From JBCCTX01 sp039197765 (lineage in GTDB: Bacteria; Bacteroidota; Bacteroidia; J057): a stretch of DNA of 17,928 nucleotides. The position numbers and the translations under genes were made by a program. Location: positions 1 through 17,928 of the forward strand of contig JBCCTX010000156.1 in the NCBI GenBank assembly GCA_039197765.1, in the 5' to 3' direction. The notes under the pieces were generated by a model that did no database searches, was not told where the DNA came from, and saw only the letters and a program-made list of their open reading frames with translations. This document shows, in pieces, positions 5,949-13,138 of this stretch (within the stretch, counting starts at the first letter, position 1; each line of letters opens with the position of its first letter).

Positions 5949-7199
5949 TTATCCGTTTTCCATTTTAAATTTATACACGATTTCTTGCAAATACTCCATT
6001 ATATCCATGTCTAGCTGCTGGTCACCCCAATAATCTGCTGATTCCGTTTTAACAAGTCCCGCTACATAGGTGTCTAGTACCTGATAAATTTTAGACAGAT
6101 TATCCTCCCCAAGCTTATCGAACCAGTTTACAATATCCGACCCAAAGACAGGTCCCAAGCCCTTGTGCAAACTACAGGCTAACGGGTGGGATTGTATGAT
6201 ACGGCTGACCGTCTGAAGGATATCTTTTTGCCTTTCAGTCAAGGGGTCCTCTTCAAATTTATCCAGGTAAATAATGAAGAAGAATAAAAAGGTAGGACAT
6301 TCCTCGTGCGTGCTCGAGAATGTCTCCAGCAGCTGCATAAAAAAGGCTTCTGCGTGGTCTGACCAATTACTTTCTCGTATGGTAAATGCGCTTAATACGA
6401 AGCGTTCGTCTAAGTGTGGAATACCCGTTTTAACAAAATTTTCTAAGTTAAGTTCTGGAAAACGATCCTTGAATCGCTCTTCCAAGAGCTTGTTGAATTT
6501 TCTCCAAGATCGCTTGAGTTTATTCTTGAATTCCCACTTTTCAAAATCAAGCCTCTGTGAATCAGGAATCCTGGGATAGTTGATTGCATCGATGGCCTCG
6601 TCCAACTCTTCATGCATGAGTTCAAATAAGAAGCGCTCTGCAAGACTCTGAGGCATCTGATGTTGACAGGCACAAAAGAAGTAATATTGAAAATCCTGTT
6701 TTTCCTTCTCGTCATAGGCGTCCCACACCCGTTCGATAGATTTTTTCCGGTTTACATTGACCAGATGTATCTCTCCCATATCCTCATACAAGTTCAATTC
6801 ACCAATCTTTTCTTTGAGAAAGATTCGGATATGGGATTCATCCATTCCCTTTAACAGCCGTTCAATCCATTCCTTGCGAGCAGCGATGTCTTTTACATTG
6901 GGTAAAGAACCCACTGGGTCAACTTCCAGACCTTGAATATCTCTTTCTGATAACGCAGAAATAAGTTGAATGAGCCCTTCTCTAATACTCGCTTCTTGAA
7001 ACGCTGCATCGGACGCTTTAATAAGCCCCTTAATCCTTCTCTTTTCTAGGTCAGCGTATTGCGTTTGGAAGTTAATGCAGTCCCTATGTGCAGAAGTGCC
7101 TGTGCGCAACTGATCCCCAAGGAACGTAAGCCCTTCCTTCAGTCCTTCTGAAGTAAGTCGTTTTACCGCTTCCTTCTGTATGTTTTCCAACGCAGCCAT
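5949..7199 (-). CDS. EAD-like protein with inactive-STAND-like domain
   Basis: A 416-residue soluble protein with no signal peptide or membrane segment. Residues 1-88 are all-helical and resemble effector-associated domains (closest in my reading to the EAD11 type), with the pattern I-x-F-Q-x-QYADLEKRRIKGLI (42-60) and a closing helix ending LIQLISAL (76-83). EADs are known as adaptor domains that link sensors to effectors in bacterial conflict systems. Residues about 145-375 resemble the 'inactive STAND' family: VNVNRKKSIERVW (147-159), QYYFFCACQHQMPQSLAERF (171-190) and TFLFFFIIYLD (303-313), with no Walker A or Walker B. It therefore probably acts by binding, not by NTP hydrolysis. As first gene of the EAD-MoxR-membrane protein block it could be adaptor or effector recruiter. 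The family call rests on pattern recognition and needs a profile search. Confidence 0.65.
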   Translation of the reverse strand: MAALENIQKEAVKRLTSEGLKEGLTFLGDQLRTGTSAHRDCINFQTQYADLEKRRIKGLIKASDAAFQEASIREGLIQLISALSERDIQGLEVDPVGSLPNVKDIAARKEWIERLLKGMDESHIRIFLKEKIGELNLYEDMGEIHLVNVNRKKSIERVWDAYDEKEKQDFQYYFFCACQHQMPQSLAERFLFELMHEELDEAIDAINYPRIPDSQRLDFEKWEFKNKLKRSWRKFNKLLEERFKDRFPELNLENFVKTGIPHLDERFVLSAFTIRESNWSDHAEAFFMQLLETFSSTHEECPTFLFFFIIYLDKFEEDPLTERQKDILQTVSRIIQSHPLACSLHKGLGPVFGSDIVNWFDKLGEDNLSKIYQVLDTYVAGLVKTESADYWGDQQLDMDIMEYLQEIVYKFKMENG

Positions 7200-7277
7200 A
7201 GGATATTCGACGGAATAAAAATATTCCTCACACTAAATTAACATTTATATTGTAATTATGGGGAAAAGGAGGGATAT

Positions 7278-7340
7278 ATGGTCAATAGTCCACTGTCTAT
7301 GGTATGTCCATTGCAGCGTAGCAGCTATGTACCATGTACC
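7278..7340. repeat. Spacer built of nine degenerate heptamers
   Basis: In the spacer between the OmpA gene and the EAD-like gene, nine 7-base units follow each other in phase: ATGGTCA (7278), ATAGTCC (7285) and so on, ending with ATGTACC twice (7327 and 7334). A opens seven of nine units. The word set differs from that at 4858-4920 but the period is the same. The rest of the 168-base gap is AT-rich and presumably holds the promoter of the EAD-like gene, though no clear TTG/TAnnTTTG pair was found. Confidence 0.55.
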
Positions 7341-7367
7341 TTGGATTTTTAACCTGAGGACCCTAAG

Positions 7368-9359
7368 CTATCCATTCTTTCGCGTTCCAACCTTTAAGAC
7401 TTTAAATTCCACCCTTCTATTTTTCCGCCTACCTAAATCTGTAGAATTATTCGCTATGGGCCGATTCATCCCATAGCCTTTGGCTACAAGCATTCTGTCG
7501 GGTATTCCCTGGCTTACTAGGTATTCCTTTACGGCTTTGGCCCTATTAAGAGAAAGCTGTTGCTTATCCTCCGCTCGTCCTGTATCGTCTGTATGTCCTC
7601 CTAGTTCCACAATCAAATTGGGATTGTTGTTCATGAAACGAATGATTCGCTCCATCTCAGGTAAGGAGTTTGACAACAATTCCCACCTTCCCGGATCAAA
7701 GTATACATTTCCCAAGACCACAATTTCTCCCTCTTGGATCGGGGCAAGCTTAATATCTCTTTGCAATCTAGAGGTCCGAAACAGGGTGTCAAGGAGAATA
7801 TTCTCTCCGTAGAACATATGCCCAGGTGCAGAGACCTCCACCCCAATCCAGCCCTTTTCTGGTAGGCGGGTGTTGTATTCACCGTACTTTGCATCCGAGA
7901 AGGTTTCTAGCAGGGTATCTAAGGTCCAGCCGTTTTGAAACAGGATGCGGGCCTGCAAAGGTTCTTGAGAATCTCGGTCCGTTATTTTCCCCGAAAAGGT
8001 AATAGGCGTGGTATAAGGCATATTAAGGGCCCCAGGTTCATTAAAGTTGACCAACCACATATCGAAGCTCCCAATATGGGCTGTTTTTTCTCTCTTCGTA
8101 GGATCTCTTGGGGGTACCGGATTTTTTTCAGAAAAACCTACTCCCAAAAAACTTCCATTGGGCGTTTCAATTACAGCTGATAAGGCATCTTTGGCTCGAT
8201 GGCCAATGGTTCCTGACCACACCTTATTTCCCGATTCGTCAACCCGTACCAAGAAAGCATCATAAAATCCCCTAAGTGTATCAATATCCCCATTTCTAGA
8301 CTTTGTAAGCCCAGACAGCAAATAGCCACCAGATTTAAGCGAAACCAAAGAACTGACTCCTTCCGACCAAGTACCACCATAGGTCTGGGACCACAAGAAC
8401 GCTCCATTTGATTTCAGGCGCACCAACCAGGAGTCTCCCCTCCCTCGGTTTTTCCCTACATCTCTTCCTGCTGAGTAACTACTTCCTGCGAGTAAAATAT
8501 CTCCATTGGGGGCAGCTGTACAGTCTAGAAACTCATCCTGCATGGTTCCACCCAATACCCTACTCCATTCTACGTTTCCCCAGCTATCCATCAACATTAC
8601 CCAGGCATCTTTTTTCCCTAAATTTTTAGGAACATCCCCATCATCAGAGTCGGTCCCATGGCTCACGACAAACCATCCTGGACGTAGCTCGCATAGGTCG
8701 GAAACAAATTCATTTCCACTTCCTCCCAAATGTTTCTCCCAAAGTAATTTCCCTTCTTCCGTGATTCTTGCCAACCAACTATCAACTCCTCCATGATGTC
8801 TACTATGCATATCTCCATCCCGTGATCCTGAGGAGCCCCCAATCAGGTATCCTCCCCCTGAATAAGCCGCGATAGCAAAGCCCTTATCATTACCACTACC
8901 TCCAAATCGTTCCTGCCATACAATCTCCCCATTTAGATCTAATTTCACGACCCAGATATCCATCAAGCCTTCTCCTGGCAGGGGGTCTCCATCATCGGAG
9001 TCTGTAGTCCCGATACATACTACTCCCCCATCGGGACTCAAAACCATATCCCCGAGAGATTCTGAACCAGTCCCCCCGAGTACTGCTTCCCAATACACTT
9101 TTCCAGGTGCAGCTAATTGCTGTATATATATATCACTTTGGGTGCTGTGATTTCGCCTACCTGCTCCATCCTGAGAAAACAATTCTCCACCTACAATGAT
9201 GGAGCCATCCTCAACCATCAAAAGCTTTGAAGCCGCATCATATTGAAGGCCTCCTATAAAACTTTCCCATAAGATATTTTGCCCTAAAGCCGCTGTAGAA
9301 AATACCCCTCCCAGAAAAAAAATGTATACACCAACTATTCTCTTTGAAAAATCTGCCAT
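7368..9359 (-). CDS. Secreted beta-propeller/OmpA-family protein
   Basis: 663 residues. A signal peptide (about 1-26, hydrophobic core 9-25, ending ALGQ) is followed by seven repeats of 58-59 residues, each opening with a Trp-containing strand and usually a GG turn (W31, W90, W148, W207, W265, W323, W381). They contain DGG/PNGD turns and DxWLVR strands. Seven regular units suggest a seven-bladed propeller. A carboxypeptidase-regulatory-like beta domain (about 454-540, opening TFSGKITDRDSQEPLQARI) follows. The C-terminal OmpA domain (545-655) binds peptidoglycan: FDPG, GGHTDDTG with D591, and LSLNRAKAV with R606, the two usual diaminopimelate contacts. It likely tethers the outer membrane or a surface propeller to the wall. 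It is 168 bases upstream of the EAD-like gene on the same strand; whether it belongs to that system is open. Confidence 0.88.
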   Translation of the reverse strand: MADFSKRIVGVYIFFLGGVFSTAALGQNILWESFIGGLQYDAASKLLMVEDGSIIVGGELFSQDGAGRRNHSTQSDIYIQQLAAPGKVYWEAVLGGTGSESLGDMVLSPDGGVVCIGTTDSDDGDPLPGEGLMDIWVVKLDLNGEIVWQERFGGSGNDKGFAIAAYSGGGYLIGGSSGSRDGDMHSRHHGGVDSWLARITEEGKLLWEKHLGGSGNEFVSDLCELRPGWFVVSHGTDSDDGDVPKNLGKKDAWVMLMDSWGNVEWSRVLGGTMQDEFLDCTAAPNGDILLAGSSYSAGRDVGKNRGRGDSWLVRLKSNGAFLWSQTYGGTWSEGVSSLVSLKSGGYLLSGLTKSRNGDIDTLRGFYDAFLVRVDESGNKVWSGTIGHRAKDALSAVIETPNGSFLGVGFSEKNPVPPRDPTKREKTAHIGSFDMWLVNFNEPGALNMPYTTPITFSGKITDRDSQEPLQARILFQNGWTLDTLLETFSDAKYGEYNTRLPEKGWIGVEVSAPGHMFYGENILLDTLFRTSRLQRDIKLAPIQEGEIVVLGNVYFDPGRWELLSNSLPEMERIIRFMNNNPNLIVELGGHTDDTGRAEDKQQLSLNRAKAVKEYLVSQGIPDRMLVAKGYGMNRPIANNSTDLGRRKNRRVEFKVLKVGTRKNG

Positions 9360-9476
9360 CTACCAAGGATTCCAAGTAAAAAATTAAAAATACAAAAATG
9401 ATCTTTCAGGTACGTAAATGCAGTCCAAAATTATAGAGAAGAAATAATTCCCTATTTCCCCATACCTTTACACCCT

Positions 9477-10715
9477 ATGTCTTTCCTAGCAGATCTACAC
9501 ATCCATTCGCGATATGCTTATGCTACGAGCAAAAACCTGAATTTAGAGACCTTATACCAATGGGCCCAAATCAAAGGCATATCTGTAATTGGTACGGGGG
9601 ATTTCACACACCCCGCATGGTTTTCAGAGTTAAGGGAAAAACTCGTCGAAGATGGAAATGGATTATTTAGGTTGAAAAATCCACCAAAGGTTCACGCACT
9701 GGAAGGTATTCGACCGACGCATACGGAAGTCCGCTTTTTGCTGAGTACAGAGATTTCCTCTGTTTATAAACATAAGGGAAAGACCCGGAAAAATCACAAC
9801 TTGGTGTATTCCCCGAATTTTGAAACCGTAGAAAAACTAATCGCTCAGTTAGGGCAAATCGGAAATCTCGCCGCTGATGGAAGACCTACCCTAAAATTAT
9901 CCTCTAGAGATCTATTGGAAATCGTTCGCGAAGCATCGGATGAGGCCTATCTCATTCCTGCACATATCTGGACGCCTTGGTTTTCCACCTTTGGGTCTAA
10001 GTCTGGGTATGATAGCCTTGAAGACTGTTTTGAAGACCTTACAAAGGAAATTTTTGCCCTTGAAACAGGTCTTTCCTCTGATCCGGATATGAACCGCAGA
10101 GTGAGTATGCTAGACAATTACACCTTAGTTTCCAATTCAGATGCCCATTCTGCCCCTAATCTAGGGCGAGAAGCCAATCGATTTGAAACAGATCGAACGT
10201 ATAAGGCCATTTTCCAGGCCTTGCGTTCGGGAAAGGGCTTTGGCGGAACCTACGAATTCTTCCCTCAAGAGGGGAAATATCACCTGGATGGCCATAGAAA
10301 GTGTGCGGTGGTAACGTATCCAGATGAAACGAAATCCATCCAAGGGATTTGTCCTGTATGCAAAAAACCGCTTATAAAGGGAGTTCTATTCAGAGTAGAG
10401 GAATTGGCAGACCGCAACAGTCCCCATCCTACAGCCCTTTCCCAGCCTTACCAGTACTTAGTCCCTCTGCCGGAAATCCTGGGAGAGATCTTAAACAAAG
10501 GCCCCAAAACCAAAACCGTGACAAGAAAATTTATTCAACTTATTTCAGAATTTGGGAATGAGTTTTCTTTGATACACGAGGTCCCACTAAGCAATATTCG
10601 AAGTAAAGGTTTTGAATGTGAGGCCAAAGCATTGGAAAACCTGCGTACAGGAAAGGTGCACGCTCAACCGGGGTTTGATGGTCAATATGGATCTATTCAA
10701 TTGCTAGAAGCCTAA
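9477..10715 (+). CDS. EndoQ-like PHP-domain endonuclease
   Basis: A 412-residue protein matching Endonuclease Q, a PHP-type phosphoesterase that nicks DNA 5' of deaminated bases (uracil, hypoxanthine, xanthine) and AP sites. PHP metal motifs are visible: DLHIH (6-10), GTGDFTHP (39-46), TE at 91-92, HNL at 107-109, PAHIWTPW (161-168) and SNSDAHS (219-225). A zinc-binding insertion follows, with H273-x2-C276 and C292-x2-C295. Archaeal EndoQ has Cys where this protein has His273, which still allows four ligands. A C-terminal region (about 325-405) matches the family's later segment. Length is normal. It is transcribed away from the OmpA gene; the 117-base divergent gap is AT-rich. It is the only gene in its unit and ends 26 bases before a convergent gene. 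Confidence 0.85.
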   Translation: MSFLADLHIHSRYAYATSKNLNLETLYQWAQIKGISVIGTGDFTHPAWFSELREKLVEDGNGLFRLKNPPKVHALEGIRPTHTEVRFLLSTEISSVYKHKGKTRKNHNLVYSPNFETVEKLIAQLGQIGNLAADGRPTLKLSSRDLLEIVREASDEAYLIPAHIWTPWFSTFGSKSGYDSLEDCFEDLTKEIFALETGLSSDPDMNRRVSMLDNYTLVSNSDAHSAPNLGREANRFETDRTYKAIFQALRSGKGFGGTYEFFPQEGKYHLDGHRKCAVVTYPDETKSIQGICPVCKKPLIKGVLFRVEELADRNSPHPTALSQPYQYLVPLPEILGEILNKGPKTKTVTRKFIQLISEFGNEFSLIHEVPLSNIRSKGFECEAKALENLRTGKVHAQPGFDGQYGSIQLLEA

Positions 10716-10741
10716 GGGAAGAGCAAACAGGTATTTTATGT

Positions 10742-11770
10742 TTACCTACTCCCTTCTAATTCAGGCACTTGCTTGGGTATACCGGAAAGAGGGAGTACTT
10801 TCTCGGCAAGGATCTTTTGCTGAAATTCCATTTTCTCCAGAAGCTGTGGTACTTCCTGATTGTAATCCGAAATAATATCGTTGTGTCGGTCAACCATTTT
10901 ATTGTAATAGTCCACTTCTTCAGCTGAAGTTACTGCTCCTGGTTCTTCCAGCTTTTCCTGAAATACTATCAGTTGCTTATAATCCTTTGCAGCGAGTATT
11001 TGATATTTTGTGAGGAGATTAATCACTGCATTTTTATACCCTTCTTCTCCATCAAATGCGGGCATCCGCCTGACTCGCTTGATTACCTTATTCGCCTTCA
11101 ACAAAATCTCTTGGCGCATTAAGTCCGCACGCATATGGTCTTGATTGTCGTAGTATTTCCACAAATCAGCGTTGAGTTTGGCAATACTGAAATATTGGAG
11201 AAATACCTTTCTGGAGTAATTCTTATAAGCATTAACCTTTTCCGCCTGCGAGGTTAAGTCTCCAGAGCCATCCCGAGATACTTGAAGTTTGTTGCGTTGG
11301 GAAAATAGGTTTTTTGCCTGTATAAATACCCTCTCAGCTTCGGCCAATTTCCCATCTACCTCTTCTTCTGCTTTAAAGTAAGAACTTAAGTTTTTCACGG
11401 AAGAAAAACGTTCTGACCTTTTTTCAAGTAAAGCGGGAATATCTACAGAAAACACTTCTAAATATCCCTTAAAAGTTCCCATTGCAGTGGCTCTAAAGGC
11501 ATCATCTCCATTATATGCACCGAGTTCTTCGAGGGATTGGAGGGATTGCTCAATTCCTGATGCCACTTCACCTCTCACACTGTCTAGCACTTCAATAGAA
11601 TTCTCTTGAAGAACTAAATATGCATAATTCAATTTCGACTTCGTAAGGAGATTGTGCTGATCGACAAGCACATTGTGATAATCTGAAGCATTATCAATCT
11701 GTGTTTGTGCCATCTGTACCGTAGGCCAGAATCCAACCCAAAGAATAAGAATATTTCTAATGGCTTTCAT
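10742..11770 (-). CDS. Secreted helical protein with an internal duplication
   Basis: 342 residues. A signal peptide (about 1-21, ending VQMAQ) precedes an almost entirely helical, Lys/Glu-rich body with no membrane segment and no Cys, so it is not a lipoprotein. Two halves of about 150 residues repeat. AYNGDDAF at 85-92 corresponds to AFDGEEGY at 238-245, with matching helices before and after. A second pair is EVDGKLAEAERVF (137-149) and EVDYYNKMVDRHN (285-297). It recalls the LIC11966-type surface protein family, but I am not certain. Likely periplasmic or surface exposed; function unknown. It has its own promoter-like element at 11806-11836 and is monocistronic, converging on the EndoQ-like gene. 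Confidence 0.8.
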   Translation of the reverse strand: MKAIRNILILWVGFWPTVQMAQTQIDNASDYHNVLVDQHNLLTKSKLNYAYLVLQENSIEVLDSVRGEVASGIEQSLQSLEELGAYNGDDAFRATAMGTFKGYLEVFSVDIPALLEKRSERFSSVKNLSSYFKAEEEVDGKLAEAERVFIQAKNLFSQRNKLQVSRDGSGDLTSQAEKVNAYKNYSRKVFLQYFSIAKLNADLWKYYDNQDHMRADLMRQEILLKANKVIKRVRRMPAFDGEEGYKNAVINLLTKYQILAAKDYKQLIVFQEKLEEPGAVTSAEEVDYYNKMVDRHNDIISDYNQEVPQLLEKMEFQQKILAEKVLPLSGIPKQVPELEGSR

Positions 11771-11805
11771 GGAAAATTTACTTTTAACATAAAATTAATA
11801 CGCTG

Positions 11806-11836
11806 CAAATATTTTATGGACTCGAATTGCGCCAAA
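11806..11836 (-). promoter_or_regulatory. Bacteroidota-type promoter for the secreted helical protein
   Basis: On the minus strand TTTG (11833-11836) is followed after 19 bases by AATATTTG (11806-11813), one mismatch from TAnnTTTG. Spacing and sequence fit the Bacteroidota primary sigma factor consensus TTTG-N19-21-TAnnTTTG. Transcription would start about 30 bases before the start codon at 11770. Confidence 0.5.
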
Positions 11837-12034
11837 CTCACATAATTTGCTCTTGAACCTACCATTGCTCCTTGTGACTTGATCGTGCAAACTCTTAAAA
11901 AGATACTCGAAAAAGTCAATATTTATTGTTTTTATGTAAGATTTTATCCTATATAGAATATTTCCCCCTTAGTTATTCTACGCAAATTCTCAGTAAGTAG
12001 TTGCTAATAAAAAAATATGTTGTCCAATTTTAGG

Positions 12035-12065
12035 TTGTAACGAGCATATCTCAATCCTACCTTCG
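12035..12065 (+). promoter_or_regulatory. Bacteroidota-type promoter for the Ada gene
   Basis: TTG (12035-12037), 20 bases, then TACCTTCG (12058-12065), one mismatch from TAnnTTTG. It lies 20 bases before the Ada start codon, giving a short leader. No obvious Ada-binding box was recognised, so autoregulation cannot be claimed from sequence. Confidence 0.45.
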
Positions 12066-12085
12066 TACGACTAATTCGAAACTAT

Positions 12086-13138
12086 ATGGATACCCATACC
12101 CTTCCAGATCAAGAGACCATGTTTGAAGCATTGGTGAACCGGAACAGTTCTTTTGAAGGGATATTTTTTGCTGCTATCAAGACTACTGGGATATTTTGTC
12201 GACCCACTTGTACAGCCAAAAAGCCACTAGCCGAGAATGTTGAATACTTTTCTTCCTGTAAAGAGGCCTTACTTCATGGCTACAGGCCTTGTAAAATCTG
12301 TACCCCTGAAGTCCCATTAGGTTCACCTCCAAAATGGATTCGTTCACTGTTTGATCAGCTCCAAGAGAATCCTGAAGAGAAAATCTCCGATTACCACATT
12401 CGAACAATGGGCTTAGAGCCTAGTAGGGTAAGGAGGTGGTTTAAAAAGCACTATGGAATGACCTTTCAGGCTTTTCAACGAAGTATGCGTATCAATCTGG
12501 CCATTGGAGCCTTGCGAAACGGGGATTCGGTTACGCAAACTGCCTTTGCCCAAGGCTTTGATGGACTGGGGGGTTTTGGGAAACGGTTCAAAGACCTCAC
12601 CGGAGTAGCACCCCGCGAGAACCAACAAAAAACGCTGGTTCATATCACAAGAATTTTGAGTCCCTTAGGGCCTCTAGTGGCTGGCAGTACGGAAGCAGGC
12701 GTCTGCTTACTAGAGTTCGCAGATCGGCCCATGTTAGAGACTCAACTTAAACGCTTGAAAAAGCACCTCAATGCTGCTCTACTCCCGGGCTCCTCTCCCT
12801 TACTTGCCCAACTTGGAGAAGAACTATCAAGGTATTTTGCAGGAGAACTGAAAGAATTTTCGGTTCCCCTTATCCTGCCAGGCAGCACTTTTCAGCAACA
12901 AGTTTGGGATGCCCTTCGCCAAATTCCTTATGGGAATACACGTTCCTATCAGCAGCAGGCTCATGTATTACATAAGCCCGATGCTGCGCGGGCAGTTGCA
13001 CGCGCCAATGGAGATAATCGAATCGCCATTGTCGTCCCTTGCCACCGAATCATCGGAAAAGACGGTGCCCTACGCGGCTATGGGGGAGGAATTTGGCGCA
13101 AAAAATATTTACTAGAATTGGAAAGTAAGCATCAGTAA
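12086..13138 (+). CDS. ada: Ada: methylphosphotriester/O6-methylguanine methyltransferase and regulator
   Basis: A 350-residue three-part Ada protein. The N-terminal zinc domain has C38, C42, C69 and C72, the same positions as in E. coli Ada; C38 is the expected acceptor of methyl groups from phosphotriesters. An AraC-type helix-turn-helix region follows (about 84-180), with NLAIGALRNGDSVTQTAFAQGFDGLGGFGKRFKDLTGVAP. The C-terminal O6-alkylguanine-DNA alkyltransferase domain (about 190-346) has PCHR with acceptor Cys319 and the following GYGGG loop. All functional cysteines are present, so it should repair both lesions and act as a methylation-triggered activator. The downstream gene is convergent and its 3' end overlaps by 7 bases. 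No alkA or alkB gene is adjacent. Confidence 0.96.
   Translation: MDTHTLPDQETMFEALVNRNSSFEGIFFAAIKTTGIFCRPTCTAKKPLAENVEYFSSCKEALLHGYRPCKICTPEVPLGSPPKWIRSLFDQLQENPEEKISDYHIRTMGLEPSRVRRWFKKHYGMTFQAFQRSMRINLAIGALRNGDSVTQTAFAQGFDGLGGFGKRFKDLTGVAPRENQQKTLVHITRILSPLGPLVAGSTEAGVCLLEFADRPMLETQLKRLKKHLNAALLPGSSPLLAQLGEELSRYFAGELKEFSVPLILPGSTFQQQVWDALRQIPYGNTRSYQQQAHVLHKPDAARAVARANGDNRIAIVVPCHRIIGKDGALRGYGGGIWRKKYLLELESKHQ

Larger units (their letters stand above)
11771..12085. other. AT-rich divergent intergenic region
   Basis: The 315 bases between the duplicated secreted protein (-) and the Ada gene (+). It contains one promoter-like element for each side (11806-11836 and 12035-12065). Nothing else recognisable was found in between: no ORF with coding character, no strong hairpin, no tRNA, and no clear copy of the E. 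coli Ada box. Confidence 0.6.

Noticed and set aside
4858..7340. CRISPR array or conventional tandem repeat in the spacers
   Set aside because: Units are only 7 bases and degenerate, with no spacer/repeat alternation.
9360..9476. Promoters for the divergent OmpA and EndoQ-like genes
   Set aside because: A TACCTTTA sequence at 9463 resembles the -7 element, but it is too close to the start codon and has no TTG at the right distance. No clear element was found for the other side.
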